Shown: piece after piece, positions 1 through 10,459 of the stretch
How positions within the stretch are numbered: the stretch's first letter is position 1
How the letters are laid out: every line of letters begins with the position of its first letter
Origin: Leptolyngbya sp. PCC 7375
GTDB taxonomy: Bacteria > Cyanobacteriota > Cyanobacteriia > Phormidesmidales > Phormidesmidaceae
Assembly (NCBI RefSeq): GCF_000316115.1
Contig: NZ_JH993797.1
Coordinates: 1,970,486-2,034,485 of the forward strand
DNA: 64,000 nucleotides
Reading direction: 5' to 3'
The notes under the pieces: generated by a model
The model's database searches: none
What the model saw: only the letters and a program-made list of their open reading frames with translations
Told to the model about the DNA's origin: nothing
Program-made: the position numbers and the translations under genes

Positions 1-469
1 GATGTACTGGCAAGTCATCCATGGATCGAAGCTGGGCTAATCTCAAATACGGATACGTTGACGAAACCTCAGTACCAAAGCCTAACAGTGAGGCTTCACC
101 TGCTACTTCATCCAGTTCAACAGCCACATAACCAATGCGTTCTGTGAGAACTTCCAGAGGCAGGGTAATATCCCCTGACAAAACGGGACGACATTCCAGG
201 CGACCTACCCTGGGAATCACTAAATCAGCAACATCTTCTGTTAACTGAAGTACTGGATTCCAACTATCACTGTGGTTCAAATCAGTGGGGACACCTAGAG
301 CACTTAAAAAATCATGCATTACCCAAACTGCCAGGGTATTCCGTCTCACCCTCTCAGAAATCCTTGCTTGAGTATGTTCTTGAGCAAACTGTTGAGCAAT
401 TCTTTTACCCTGTTGTGTAATCGGCCAAATCAGACTAGCTGCGTTACCACTCCGTTGCATATAGCTCAT
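1..469 (-). CDS. DUF1822 family protein (3' end outside window)
   Basis: Reading the minus strand from an ATG at 469 gives an open frame to the window edge, beginning MSYMQRSGNAASLIWPITQQ. The stretch around residues 45-110 has the DUF1822 pattern: LAVWVMHDFLSALGVPTDL, then SWNPVLQL, EDVADLVIP, GRLECRPVL, and near residue 120 RIGYVAVELDE. GGAG lies nine bases before the ATG, and an upstream ATG at 500 runs into a stop, so this start is firm. It sits 53 bp behind a sigma-like gene on the same strand, the same order as the second pair at 32.6-34.9 kb. The family is mainly cyanobacterial and has no established function that I know of. The C-terminal part cannot be judged. Confidence 0.8.
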   Translation of the reverse strand, partial: MSYMQRSGNAASLIWPITQQGKRIAQQFAQEHTQARISERVRRNTLAVWVMHDFLSALGVPTDLNHSDSWNPVLQLTEDVADLVIPRVGRLECRPVLSGDITLPLEVLTERIGYVAVELDEVAGEASLLGFGTEVSSTYPYLRLAQLRSMDDLPVH

Positions 470-522
470 AGGTAAAGTCTCCGATATATGTTGGCAGTCA
501 TTGTTTTAAATAAAAAATTTTA

Positions 523-1218
523 TTAAGAATTCAAGTGCCCCTCGGCACGACCAAACTCGCGTAAGCGAGGTTTACATTGACGACGATAAAAGCTTTCAAG
601 GGTTTTATAGGAAACACCAAACTCTTTTTCTAAAGCATGCCAAGGTGTTTCTGGCGGTAGTCGTCTGCGGATCATCTCATAGCAGTTAATGGTCGGATGA
701 TTAGCAATGTGAATCCGACGTAGTTCATCCATATTTTGTCCTAACCAGTCCTGCACCCTCTCTAAAATTGGTGGGATCTCGGGTTTAGCAGTTAACTTTT
801 CAATAATGGCGGTAGTGCCGCCTTCCTCGTTATAAGCAGAAATGTATCGCTTGCGGTCTGCCTGAACAAGCTGCTCAAAATCTAGTAAACGAAACTTGAG
901 ATAGGCATTTAACCAGGTCACTACACTGGCAATTTCTGGATCATACGGCTTGGCTGTTTTACCCTCACATAGATTCTGACAAAGATAGATCCATGTTTGT
1001 TGGAGGGCATCTTGATAGTATGCGCTATGGTCATGCCACAGACGAGGTTTGACCAAACGAATTAGCTGAGTTAAATATCGCTGGCGTTCTACACTACCAA
1101 AGTGGTGACAACAGGCTTCACATGCCAACCGACGTAATTCATCTGGGGAGTCATTCATGGATAGATCTGGTTTACTCCATCTGAGAATTGCCAGCATCAG
1201 CATTTTCCCATCTATCAA
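523..1218 (-). CDS. sigma-70-like protein, partner of the DUF1822 gene
   Basis: This 231-residue protein looks like a short, diverged sigma factor. Residues about 68-125 (YYQDALQQTWIYLCQN ... SVVTWLNAYLKFRLLDF) resemble the helical region 2 of group IV sigma factors. The C-terminus (HALEKEFGVSYKTLESFYRR) resembles the region 4 helix-turn-helix. It lies directly upstream of the DUF1822 gene, and a larger sigma-like/DUF1822 pair recurs at 32.6 kb. The start is uncertain: ATGs at residues 1, 6, 8 and 21 are possible and none has a strong ribosome binding site; MNDSPDELRR at residue 21 is a reasonable alternative. Promoter recognition has not been shown. It could instead be a sigma-derived regulator without sigma activity. 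Confidence 0.7.
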   Translation of the reverse strand: MIDGKMLMLAILRWSKPDLSMNDSPDELRRLACEACCHHFGSVERQRYLTQLIRLVKPRLWHDHSAYYQDALQQTWIYLCQNLCEGKTAKPYDPEIASVVTWLNAYLKFRLLDFEQLVQADRKRYISAYNEEGGTTAIIEKLTAKPEIPPILERVQDWLGQNMDELRRIHIANHPTINCYEMIRRRLPPETPWHALEKEFGVSYKTLESFYRRQCKPRLREFGRAEGHLNS

Positions 1219-1443
1219 ATTTACATAGCTGTGAATTCATCAGACAAAATTTCAAAGATTCTGCAGCTGTCTTCAATATTTTACAAAAAGCAACAAAAGC
1301 TGCTGAAAATTCACTAGCAAGCATTCTAATCCTGATGGACTTATGCTGGGCTATAGCTACTGTTGCTCAGCGCCTGAAACAGCAGATAGAAAATATAGCT
1401 TGGCTCACATAGTTAACAAAATCAGTTTTTGCTGTATACATTC

Positions 1444-1479
1444 AGCAAAAACTGAGGAGGCCTAAAAGCCACCTCAGTT
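1444..1479 (-). terminator. intrinsic terminator after the receiver-pseudokinase gene
   Basis: AACTGAGG (1450-1457) pairs with CCTCAGTT (1472-1479). After one A-A mismatch, GGC (1459-1461) pairs with GCC (1468-1470) around a six-base loop. On the minus strand the stem is followed by TTTTGC. It lies 45 bp past the stop of the gene ending at 1524. The rest of 1219-1443 shows no convincing gene. Confidence 0.7.
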
Positions 1480-1523
1480 ATAGAAAGAATAACCTAATTT
1501 TTTAAGTTCTAAAGAATCAGGAT

Positions 1524-3584
1524 CTAACCAGGTTCAGCCAAATAGGGCTGTAGGTGAGGACGTAATGCCGTACGTGCAACCATAGCATTTTCAAATCGCT
1601 TGCCCTGGTTCTGTTGAATGAGTTTATCAAACCAATCTCCTACAGCCTCTGGGATAGAAGCAAACTGACGCCACTGCAAATCACCACTAACTGTTGGTAG
1701 CGTGAGCTGATCTATAGATTGGCCAGTCAGTGCCTGCAAACCAATCAAACCAAGGGCATAGATATCACTACTCATGGCTGGACGACCAATACGTTGCTCT
1801 AATGGTTGATAGTCTCGCTGCATTAACAACTGCTTACGATATTCTGCAGACTGCTGACTAACGCCAATCATGACGCGTTTGCCAAGGCCACTATCAACAA
1901 GCACCATAGATTGGTCTAGTTTTTCTCGACTACTGCTTTGAATAAAAGAGTCATCCCTTAAGCCAGCGTGGACTTGCTTATGCCGATGAAAGATTCCAAC
2001 CTGTTCTAATAAACGATCCATTAACAGTAGAACTGACTCAATGGGCCAGGGGGTTTGCAACTTTGCCTGTAGCAGTTGGTCCTGATTGAAGGTATCTCCC
2101 AGGCCATGGATAATGTAGAACGTATTATCTACTTGACCGTAGGTATAGCCTGGAAACAGGGAACGCAGGGGCTCAAACTTTTCCGTTTCTTTTTCCATTA
2201 CCCGCTTTAAAAGGTCGGCGGTGTCTGAGGAATACGCCCTGAGCGTCTGCAATAGGACTAAAGAATTAGTGTGTTTATCTAAGGCAATAGAAATCGGCCC
2301 TAAAGGTTCTTGGCGCAGAAAATATTGAACTTGATAGCGTTGTGCCGCAAATCTTGAGAAGGCCGTTTTAGGCACCAGTGAAATATTGGCTGCTGCTGGT
2401 TGCATGCCAAACGGGGGTGAGTCGACCGCTTTAAGGGGCTGAACATCACGGTTTAATTCAGCTGCCTGAGGTTTAGGTTCAGATGGCTGGGGTACTGGTT
2501 GTGTGGCTTTGATAATGGCTAGCTGTGTCTCAACACGCGCTAAGGTGACAGCAAAATCGATGGGCTTAGTAATGTAATCGTTGGCACCTAGTTCAAAGGC
2601 CCTCACCATGTCATCGCTTTGGGCCTTTGCTGTCACCATCAACACAGGTAGCTGGTTACGAGAATAGGTTTGTCGGATCTGACATAGGGTCTCAATGCCA
2701 TCGATACCCGGCATCATGATATCCAACAAGACTAGAGCTACATTTTGATGACTTTGAATGTAGTCTAAAGCTGCCTCACCACTATCCACGACGACTGATT
2801 GATAACCACGACGGTTAAGACGACGACTCAGCATATCGCGGTTGTCTTCGTTATCATCAACCACCAGAATAGGCAGACCACTAAAGGCATTATGGGGTTT
2901 GTCAGCCGCTGGTGTCACTGGTCGCTCAACGTCAGCTGTCGATTGAGTAACAGGTGTAACCGGCTCTCCAGAGACAACATCAGACGTGATTGGAGTAACA
3001 GGCACGATCGGTGTAGCATCAGACTTATCTGCGTCATTATCAGTAGCTGGAGGTGTTGTTGGTGCAATCGGCATCACCGAAGCTGTAGGTGATGCAATCG
3101 GCGTTACCGAGGCCGCAGGTGTAGTAATTGGGGTAACGGGCACAATGGGAATAATGGGTGCAGCAGTGTTTTCGGTAACGACTTTGGCCCTGGGAGTATC
3201 TGAAGCGGTTGATAATTGTTCAGCAGATAAAAATGCCTTGATCTTCCCTAGCAACCTTTTTAGATCAATAGGTTTGGTGTCATAGTCGTCACAGCCTGCG
3301 GCTAGAGCCTGATCTCGATCACCCCGCATAGCATGGGCCGTCAAAGCAATGATGGGAACATCCTGTGTATGGGATTGGGCCTTTAAACGCCTGGTTGCTT
3401 CCCAACCATCAATGACGGGCAAACTCATGTCCATAAGAATAAGATCAAATGGCTGAGCAGACGCGATCGCAATCGCTTCAGCACCATCTACCGCCACCGC
3501 CAACTCATATCCACGACGACGAAGGCGTCGACTTAACATATCTCGATTTAGTTCGTTATCTTCAACCAATAAGATTCTTGCCAT
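1524..3584 (-). CDS. two-receiver response regulator with C-terminal pseudokinase domain
   Basis: The 686-residue protein has receiver 1 (residues 1-120, phosphoacceptor D52 in LILMDMSLP, KP at 104-105). A linker (about 130-235) repeats P-I/V-T motifs such as PIVPVTPIT. Receiver 2 spans 238-358 (VVDDNEDNRD, D288, TKPID). The C-terminal region 415-680 follows the order of a Ser/Thr kinase fold, but the key residues are replaced. The VAIK position reads LVLLQT, the HRD loop reads VHAGLRDDSF near 538-547, and DFG reads DSG at 564-566. SSDIYALGLIGLQALTG near 605-621 matches the kinase helix F region. It is therefore probably a pseudokinase. The ATG has GAGGGG upstream. It lies 39 bp behind the hybrid kinase gene and is probably co-transcribed with it. 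Confidence 0.85.
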   Translation of the reverse strand: MARILLVEDNELNRDMLSRRLRRRGYELAVAVDGAEAIAIASAQPFDLILMDMSLPVIDGWEATRRLKAQSHTQDVPIIALTAHAMRGDRDQALAAGCDDYDTKPIDLKRLLGKIKAFLSAEQLSTASDTPRAKVVTENTAAPIIPIVPVTPITTPAASVTPIASPTASVMPIAPTTPPATDNDADKSDATPIVPVTPITSDVVSGEPVTPVTQSTADVERPVTPAADKPHNAFSGLPILVVDDNEDNRDMLSRRLNRRGYQSVVVDSGEAALDYIQSHQNVALVLLDIMMPGIDGIETLCQIRQTYSRNQLPVLMVTAKAQSDDMVRAFELGANDYITKPIDFAVTLARVETQLAIIKATQPVPQPSEPKPQAAELNRDVQPLKAVDSPPFGMQPAAANISLVPKTAFSRFAAQRYQVQYFLRQEPLGPISIALDKHTNSLVLLQTLRAYSSDTADLLKRVMEKETEKFEPLRSLFPGYTYGQVDNTFYIIHGLGDTFNQDQLLQAKLQTPWPIESVLLLMDRLLEQVGIFHRHKQVHAGLRDDSFIQSSSREKLDQSMVLVDSGLGKRVMIGVSQQSAEYRKQLLMQRDYQPLEQRIGRPAMSSDIYALGLIGLQALTGQSIDQLTLPTVSGDLQWRQFASIPEAVGDWFDKLIQQNQGKRFENAMVARTALRPHLQPYLAEPG

Positions 3585-3623
3585 AATCCCCTCAATTAAC
3601 CTCAGCCTACAATCACTACCGGG

Positions 3624-6497
3624 TTAATCAGATGCACTAGACACCCTATCGGTGCTAGAGACTGAATCTGTTGTATTAGGCATCGAGACTGCCTTAGTCG
3701 AAACCATCGCCTGTAGCTCAGTCAAAAGCTCTTGGCGATTGAGATCGGCCTTTTGATACACCCGAGCCACACCATCTAGCTGTTGCTGATCGCTAGCGGT
3801 CAACGCTTTCGCTGTTACAACAATGACAGGTATATTTTGCCATTCAGAATTTTGTCGCAGCACCTGGATAAACTCAAAGCCATCCATTTCAGGCATCATC
3901 AAATCCAACACAATTAGATTGGGTATATTGTCATCTAGATACTGCAACGCTTCACGTCCATTAGACGCTAATTCAACAGTCCAATCTTGTCGTTGCAAAA
4001 AGCGCCCCATAATCTCCCGAGCGTTGACATCATCTTCCACCACTAAAATAGTAGGAGAGGTTTGATCCGAAAGATGCGTTTCTAAAACACTGAGTAACCG
4101 CTTGCGATCGATAGGCTTAGTGAGATAGTCAGCTGCCCCCAAGCTATGTCCCATAGGACGATCATCTACAATTGACAATAAGATCACCGGGATTTCCGCA
4201 ACCCCTGGCATTTCTTTGAGCTGTCTTAGCACTGACCAGCCATCCATTTGTGGCATCATGACATCCAGCGTAATGGCATCAGGCAACAATTCGCCTGCTA
4301 GAGCCAGACCTTGTTCACCAGTAGCAGCACAGACAACTTCGTAACCTGCCTCATTGAGAGAGCGACGCAAGATCTCACGGGCATCTTCGTCATCATCAAT
4401 CACTAGAACTGTTTGGCGCGATGTTTGATGAGTCAGAGCATTATTGGTTGTAGCCGACTCACCTTCAGACGACGATCTTGTGGGCGCAAAAAAGGGCTTA
4501 CCCTTTGGATTAGGCGACGTTACCGTTTGAGGAATGACCAAAGAAAATGTTGTTCCCTGACCATGGGCACTCTCCACAAAGATATCTCCCCCCATCATGG
4601 TAATAAACTGCTTAGTAATCGCCAGGCCAAGACCTGTACCACCATATTTACGGGTAGTGGAGGCATCTGCCTGGGTAAAGGCATCAAAGATCTTCTCGAT
4701 TTGATCATCCTTCATACCAATGCCCGTATCACTAACGATAAAACGGAACCAAGGGCCGTCGTATATAGAACTATCGACCGTAGAAATTTGCTCAACTGTT
4801 AAAGTAATATCTCCATTTTCAGTAAACTTGCATGCATTACTCAGCAGATTAAACAAGCTCTGACGCAGTTTTGTTTGATCTACATGTAATTTACCAATAT
4901 CATCCGGACAGAAAATTGACAGATGATTGTTATTTTTATGGGCAACAGGAACAATCGTGCCAGAGATGTCTTCCACCATGTCTTTAATGGAAACATCTTC
5001 TAAAAATAGCTCCATACGACCTGCTTCAATCTTAGAGAGGTCTAGCACTGAGTTAATGAGCCCCAACAGATGTTTGCCAGCCCCTTGAATTTTTTGTAGG
5101 TCAGGAACAAAATCATCCTCACCGACATCAGCGGCTTCTTCCTCAAGCATTTCGCTATAGCCAATGATGGCGTTGAGCGGCGTCCGCAGCTCGTGGCTCA
5201 TATTGGCCAAGAACTCACTCTTTGAGCGATTGGCATCCTCTGCTTTTACCCGAGCTTCTTCAGCCTCTTCCATGGCCTTCATCAGCTTGGTTGTCCGATC
5301 CTGCACACGGCTATCCAGGTCTCGATTCAGCTCCATCAGCTGCTCTTCGGCTTGCTTACGCTCCGTTATATCTTGCAAAAACAAGGACAGCCCATCGCGA
5401 CCAGGGTACCCCCTGACCTGCAACCAACGCTGAGTAGGAGAATAGTAGGTTTCGAAGCTGACAACTGTCTGCTCAGCCATGGCACGGCGATATTGCTGCT
5501 CATAACGAGCTCCCAAGGATTCAGGGAAAATCTTCCAGAAGTCCTGCTCTAAAAGACCTTGAATATTACGTTTAAGCACCTCAGCAGCTTGAGCATTCAC
5601 ATAGGTAACTTTCCAGCCGCGATCAACAGCCACAAATGCATCCGTAATATTTTCTAGGACACTAGTGGTGCGCTGAGTAGACTGCCGCAGTCGCGCAACC
5701 AATCCATAGGCAATAACACCAATGAGCACTAGCGTAACCAGATAGGCTGCATTTCTGTATATAGCTACCTGTCTAAATGCAATGCGGCTGGCCTGATCAA
5801 AAGTACTCTCTAGCTCGCTAATGTTGTTCGTCAGGGGTAAATTAACAACCTGATCCAACAGAGCATCGGCAGAGGGCTTACTGTCTAAAACTGTCTGAGT
5901 CAGCTCTACGACCTGGGCCACATCTTCCGCACTCGAAAATTCACCGGCATTGAGCTTCGCTTTGACCGTATTGAGTTCGTCCTCAATGGTGGCAACCAAT
6001 TGCTCATCAGTTGCCATGATGTAGATCAAGACATCATCGATGAGTTTTTCAAGATCCGCATCACTAGTATTTTTTAATTCATTAACCAGGCTAGGCAACT
6101 GCTCAAGAGCATTCTGCAGATCTTCATTAGTGGCTTGAAACTGATTAACGAGCTCAGTTTTTTCCTCTAGAAGCTGAGCATCGCGACTAATCAGGTTTTG
6201 TAGCTTGACCTGATCATCTTTCCCTATAAAACCGGGCACGTTTTCATCTAGATCTTTCTGAATAGACAGCTCTTCGGCCAAGGCTTCTTCCAGTTGCTCA
6301 TCATTTCTCAAGAGCATGTAGCGTTCTTTTAGTAGTGCTAGCTCAACCTCTGTATCACTTTCGACCTGACTAGAGATTAAATCAGCATATTCTTGATATT
6401 GGCTGACATTAACAGATTTTCCTTTAATACCCAAAAATATGAGGAGGAAAAAAGCTGTAGCTACACCTGCCCCTTTGGTTAGAGACTCTTGATTCAC
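3624..6497 (-). CDS. hybrid sensor histidine kinase (helical sensor-PAS-HK-REC-REC)
   Basis: This 957-residue inner-membrane kinase has membrane segments at about 11-25 and 250-269. Between them is an all-alpha extracytoplasmic sensor like the DAHL family. A PAS domain follows (about 278-378, ending [17 protein letters not shown]), then a coiled coil. The dimerisation/phosphoacceptor helix has H435 in [20 protein letters not shown]. The ATPase domain has [15 protein letters not shown] and GGTGLGLAI. Two receivers follow ([10 protein letters not shown] with [16 protein letters not shown] with LDLMMP). The start is a GTG with AGGAGG eight bases upstream. It is followed by the receiver-pseudokinase gene 39 bp away. 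The domain order and much of the sequence are shared with the next gene, so they are tandem paralogues. The ligand is unknown. Confidence 0.9.
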   Translation of the reverse strand: MNQESLTKGAGVATAFFLLIFLGIKGKSVNVSQYQEYADLISSQVESDTEVELALLKERYMLLRNDEQLEEALAEELSIQKDLDENVPGFIGKDDQVKLQNLISRDAQLLEEKTELVNQFQATNEDLQNALEQLPSLVNELKNTSDADLEKLIDDVLIYIMATDEQLVATIEDELNTVKAKLNAGEFSSAEDVAQVVELTQTVLDSKPSADALLDQVVNLPLTNNISELESTFDQASRIAFRQVAIYRNAAYLVTLVLIGVIAYGLVARLRQSTQRTTSVLENITDAFVAVDRGWKVTYVNAQAAEVLKRNIQGLLEQDFWKIFPESLGARYEQQYRRAMAEQTVVSFETYYSPTQRWLQVRGYPGRDGLSLFLQDITERKQAEEQLMELNRDLDSRVQDRTTKLMKAMEEAEEARVKAEDANRSKSEFLANMSHELRTPLNAIIGYSEMLEEEAADVGEDDFVPDLQKIQGAGKHLLGLINSVLDLSKIEAGRMELFLEDVSIKDMVEDISGTIVPVAHKNNNHLSIFCPDDIGKLHVDQTKLRQSLFNLLSNACKFTENGDITLTVEQISTVDSSIYDGPWFRFIVSDTGIGMKDDQIEKIFDAFTQADASTTRKYGGTGLGLAITKQFITMMGGDIFVESAHGQGTTFSLVIPQTVTSPNPKGKPFFAPTRSSSEGESATTNNALTHQTSRQTVLVIDDDEDAREILRRSLNEAGYEVVCAATGEQGLALAGELLPDAITLDVMMPQMDGWSVLRQLKEMPGVAEIPVILLSIVDDRPMGHSLGAADYLTKPIDRKRLLSVLETHLSDQTSPTILVVEDDVNAREIMGRFLQRQDWTVELASNGREALQYLDDNIPNLIVLDLMMPEMDGFEFIQVLRQNSEWQNIPVIVVTAKALTASDQQQLDGVARVYQKADLNRQELLTELQAMVSTKAVSMPNTTDSVSSTDRVSSASD

Positions 6498-7065
6498 TAG
6501 AATAACCTCCTAAAATTTTTATCGATATAAGGAGAACGGTTGTTGAGTCGAATCACAAGCTAGTTGCAAAAATTAGATATAAATGAGAAAAATGAGAATG
6601 GTTGAAGGGTCGAATTAACGGAATAGAGAAATCGACTAGTTACCTATAAGAATACGGACACCCTCATCAGGAAGTCCTCATCAATCTATTCAACCTAACA
6701 ATAGTGGAGTCGAGCAATTTTTATCAATGAAAACTGATGTCCTATTTTGTTTTAACAAATAAAGAGTTAATCTACGGGATACTTACTTATAAGGTATCAA
6801 GGCTTCATTAATTAGTTTATGATGCCCTTTAAACATCTGATGAAGATAGGTACCAGGGATAATTTGCACTGCCGTCACAAATTTTTAGCAACGACAAAAC
6901 ATCTTTATAGAGATGCTCCAGAATTACCATGGGTTCCGGAAAATACACGTAGCTAGTTACGGACATTATATCTATTTTTACCAGCCTTCATGGCAACATC
7001 ACGCAAATTAGGCAGTAGATTTACTGATCTCTGAACCCCCAGCTGTCTAGAAGAGAAAACAACTA
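6498..7065. other. 568-bp spacer between paralogous kinase genes
   Basis: I see no convincing gene here. The bases just upstream of 6497 hold the AGGAGG ribosome binding site (on the minus strand). A loose repeat, GGTTGTTGAGTCGAAT and GGTTGAAGGGTCGAAT, occurs at about 6538 and 6599. The length suggests an own promoter for the downstream kinase gene, but no -35/-10 pair is convincing by eye. Confidence 0.4.
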
Positions 7066-9888
7066 TTATCCTGCTATCGGTGTGCTGTCGACCTCAGCAA
7101 ATACTAGGGAGCGCACTTCGTTCAACAGATCCTGACGGTTGAAATCAGCTTTTTGATACACTCTAACAACACCTTCTAAACGCTTTTGGTCTTTAGCTGT
7201 CAGTGTTTTTGCAGTGACAATAATGACAGGGATATTTCGCCAGCTAGGTGTTTGACGCAAAATCTGAACAAACTCAAAGCCATCCAGACCAGGCATCATC
7301 AGATCTAGCACAATTAAGTCAGGGACAGCCCTATTGAGATAGTCCAACGCCTGCTGACCATTGGCCGCAAGCACCACAGTCCAATCATACTGCTGTAAAA
7401 AACGCGCCATAATCTCTCTAGCATTGATATCATCATCGACCACTAAAATCCTGGGGGATGTTTGTTCAGGAATTTGGTTGTTCAAAAGGTCGATTAAACG
7501 AATGTGATCAATGGGTTTGAGCATGTAATCCGTGACACCTAACTGGTGAGCACGGTCAGCTTCTTCAGTCATTGACAGCAAAATAACCGGGACCTGGGAG
7601 ACCGCTGGCATTGTTTTTAAGTCTTGCAAAATTAACCATGCATCTTGCTCGGGCAACATCATGTCTAAAATGATGGCATCGGGAAGTAGCTCGTCAGCTA
7701 GCGCCAGACCTTGCTGACCATCTGCCGCAGACACAACATTGTAACCGGCATCTGTCAGCCAACTATGCAAACTCTCACAAGCATCGGTATCGCTATCGAT
7801 TACCAAGATGGTCTTTTCTAAAGCACGACCTGATAACTCATGGAGCGCTGAAATAGACTCCCTATCTATTAAGTGAACTGGGGGGGCAAAGAAGGTTTCA
7901 TGGGATGACTCTTCCAGCTGGACGTTTCTGGGCACAGCAATGGTAAAGGTTGTGCCTTCTCCGTAGGTGCTATCAACCGATACATTGCCCCCCATCATGG
8001 AGATAAACTGTTTGGTAATTGTCAAACCCAAACCAGTACCTCCATATTTTCGAGTGGTTGAGGTATCTGCCTGAGTAAAGGCCTGGAAGACCTTACCCAT
8101 CTGTTCAGGGGTCATACCAATTCCAGTGTCTGTAACGGTAAACTGTAGCCAGTTGTCTTCATTTGCCTGAGAGCCAACTGACACCGTTGGTTCAACCGCC
8201 AGGGTAATCTCACCATTTTCGGTAAATTTACAGGCATTACTGAGTAAATTAATTAAACTCTGTCGAAGTTTAACCTGGTCTGCATGCAACATGCCGATAT
8301 CGTCCGGATAGGACATATGCAGCTGATTCCCATTCTTTTGAGCGAGGGGTTGAATGGTGCCTATAATCTGGTCCAGAATGGTCTTCACACAGATATCTTC
8401 CAAGAAGAGTTCCATGCGACCGGCTTCGATTTTGGATAGATCAAGGACTGAGTTGATCAGCCCTAAAAGATGCTTACCTGCACCTTGAATTTTTTGTAAA
8501 TCAGGAACAAAGTCTTCTTCACCGATGCTAGTGACATCTTCTTCCAACATTTCGCTGTAGCCAATGATGGCGTTGAGCGGCGTACGTAGCTCATGACTCA
8601 TGTTGGCCAAGAATTCACTCTTTGAGCGATTGGCATCTTCTGCTTTTACCCGCGCTGTTTCAGCTTCTTCCATGGCATTGGCTAGCTGTGCTGTGCGGTC
8701 TTTGACTCGGTTATCCAGATCGCGATTAAGGTCAATCAGCTGCTCTTCAGCCTGTTTGCGCTCTGTAAAATCCTGTAAAAAGATGGATAAGCCATCTAGA
8801 CCAGGATAACCACGCACCATGAGCCAGCGTTCAGTGGGCTCGTAATAGGTTTCAAAGCTAACGACCTCAAGGTTGGTGGCAACGGCCCGGCGATAATATT
8901 CGGTAAATCGTTTGCCGAGAGACTCTGGTAAAACTTTCCAAAAGTCTTGGCCCAGCAGCCCTGGAATATCACAGTTGAGAATATCGGCGGCTTGGGCATT
9001 GACGTAGGTAATTGACCAGGTGCGATCCACAGCAATAAAGGCATCCGTAATGCTTTCTAGCACTCGCACTGTTTTCTGACTCGATTGCTGAAGGCGATTG
9101 ATCACCCAGAACGCCATCATGCCCGAACTGGCAAATGACAGGATATAGACCAGGTTGCGATAAAGGGCAAGTCGCGATCGCGTTGCTTGATGAATGTCAT
9201 CAAACTGCTCCTCTAGAGCTCGAATATTATTGGTTAATGGTAAATCAAATACCTGCGCCACTAACGCATCTGCAGCCGGTTTGTTATCTAACACCATTTG
9301 CACCAGCTGAGTCATTTGCTGTTGAGTCTCAGCGTTCGTGCCTGATCGAGTACCTAGACGACTAAGTTTTGCTTTTATACCAGCAACAAGTTTCTCATCA
9401 CTGGTCACGACATAGAGAGACAAATCATCTAGCAAAGCCCCCACCTCAAGCCTGAGACTGCCATTCAACCCATTCAGCAAATTAGCTTCTTGAGCCAACG
9501 CTGTCCTCAATTCAGCGTGGTGGGCTTCCAGTTGCCCTATAAGCTGTCGTTTTTCTACCAACAGTTCAGCATTAAACGCCAGTTGTTTTTGCAAACTGCT
9601 TTCATCTTTGGGCGATATGGACGGCGGGATGTTTTCCGTCAGTTGAACCTGCACTTTTTCGGCTTCTAATAAAGCCGTATTCAGGGATTGACCATTTTGT
9701 GAAATGGTAAAACGAATATTTTGTAAGGCTAGTTGAGTCGCCGCCTCGTTAACTAGCTGATCCGAAATTAACGCGCTGTAGCTCCGATATTGATCAAAAT
9801 CTACAGCAACACTTTTAAGGCCTAGAATTGCCAGAACTGAGAGTGTAGCGACAGCAGGTATCCCCTTTAAAAAGTGCTTTCGTCTCAC
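7066..9888 (-). CDS. hybrid sensor histidine kinase, paralogue of the 3624-6497 kinase
   Basis: The 940-residue protein has the same plan as its neighbour. Membrane segments lie at about 12-26 and 245-264, flanking an all-helical DAHL-like sensor. PAS spans about 275-375, and H432 lies in [20 protein letters not shown]. The ATPase domain has [15 protein letters not shown] and GGTGLGLTI, and two receivers follow. The PAS and kinase core are nearly word-for-word the same as the other copy, while the helical sensor has diverged. That suggests duplication followed by change in the input. Receiver 1 has DSD instead of the usual DDD acidic pair but keeps LDMMLP and LKP. The start is a GTG with AGGAG nine bases upstream. 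It has no dedicated response regulator next to it, so it may feed the regulator encoded after the first kinase. Confidence 0.9.
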   Translation of the reverse strand: MRRKHFLKGIPAVATLSVLAILGLKSVAVDFDQYRSYSALISDQLVNEAATQLALQNIRFTISQNGQSLNTALLEAEKVQVQLTENIPPSISPKDESSLQKQLAFNAELLVEKRQLIGQLEAHHAELRTALAQEANLLNGLNGSLRLEVGALLDDLSLYVVTSDEKLVAGIKAKLSRLGTRSGTNAETQQQMTQLVQMVLDNKPAADALVAQVFDLPLTNNIRALEEQFDDIHQATRSRLALYRNLVYILSFASSGMMAFWVINRLQQSSQKTVRVLESITDAFIAVDRTWSITYVNAQAADILNCDIPGLLGQDFWKVLPESLGKRFTEYYRRAVATNLEVVSFETYYEPTERWLMVRGYPGLDGLSIFLQDFTERKQAEEQLIDLNRDLDNRVKDRTAQLANAMEEAETARVKAEDANRSKSEFLANMSHELRTPLNAIIGYSEMLEEDVTSIGEEDFVPDLQKIQGAGKHLLGLINSVLDLSKIEAGRMELFLEDICVKTILDQIIGTIQPLAQKNGNQLHMSYPDDIGMLHADQVKLRQSLINLLSNACKFTENGEITLAVEPTVSVGSQANEDNWLQFTVTDTGIGMTPEQMGKVFQAFTQADTSTTRKYGGTGLGLTITKQFISMMGGNVSVDSTYGEGTTFTIAVPRNVQLEESSHETFFAPPVHLIDRESISALHELSGRALEKTILVIDSDTDACESLHSWLTDAGYNVVSAADGQQGLALADELLPDAIILDMMLPEQDAWLILQDLKTMPAVSQVPVILLSMTEEADRAHQLGVTDYMLKPIDHIRLIDLLNNQIPEQTSPRILVVDDDINAREIMARFLQQYDWTVVLAANGQQALDYLNRAVPDLIVLDLMMPGLDGFEFVQILRQTPSWRNIPVIIVTAKTLTAKDQKRLEGVVRVYQKADFNRQDLLNEVRSLVFAEVDSTPIAG

Positions 9889-10459
9889 CTCAGATTTCTC
9901 CTAGAAATTCAAATAAAATATTCTGACTATTTAATTGAGATCTGAATGCGCAACATGAACCGTAATAACAAACGTTTGAATTTAATCTATACGACGAGAT
10001 TAAATCCTAGGAGTCAAGAGACTAGTATCCGATGGCAGAAATTTGGCCGCTATTTCATCCACCCATCCACCCATCGACTCATCCACATTTGATAGTGGGC
10101 AAACTTACGCCACAGCGTACTAGGCATCTCTCTGTTCCCTTGACCGCATCTTGACTAATATCTATGTATTAATAACCAAAAGCTAACTAAGTATCTGAAT
10201 AGTTGTACTACTAAAAACTTAGACGTCAGAACATCCTATAAAAAGAGCACATCCCTCTGAAACTTGTGATAGAGCCTTACAGGCCTGCCAACCCCTGACT
10301 ACAATGGAGTTCAGTGTCTCAGCCATACTTAGATCTGTAGATCTGGACAGCCTAAAGTTTGGCGATAGCATCCTGATATGTTTTTAACTTTTACTGACAT
10401 CACGCTTTCAGGCGTTGTTCCAGGGATGTGCATTAATTTTGGAAGAGCCACTCTCTCAA
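9889..10459. other. 571-bp spacer upstream of the kinase and downstream of aroF
   Basis: No gene is recognisable. A short C-rich direct repeat of CATCCACC occurs at about 10057-10072. The minus-strand promoter of the downstream kinase should lie here, but none can be named with confidence. An open frame on the plus strand from 10378 runs into aroF antisense and is not supported. Confidence 0.35.

Noticed and set aside
1188..1412. 74-codon open frame on the plus strand
   Set aside because: It partly overlaps the start of the sigma-like gene antisense, has no clear ribosome binding site and no recognisable domain.
2799..3285. Two open frames on the plus strand opposite the receiver-pseudokinase gene
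   Set aside because: They are the antisense reading of the repetitive Pro/Val/Thr linker and the receiver codons and have no independent support.
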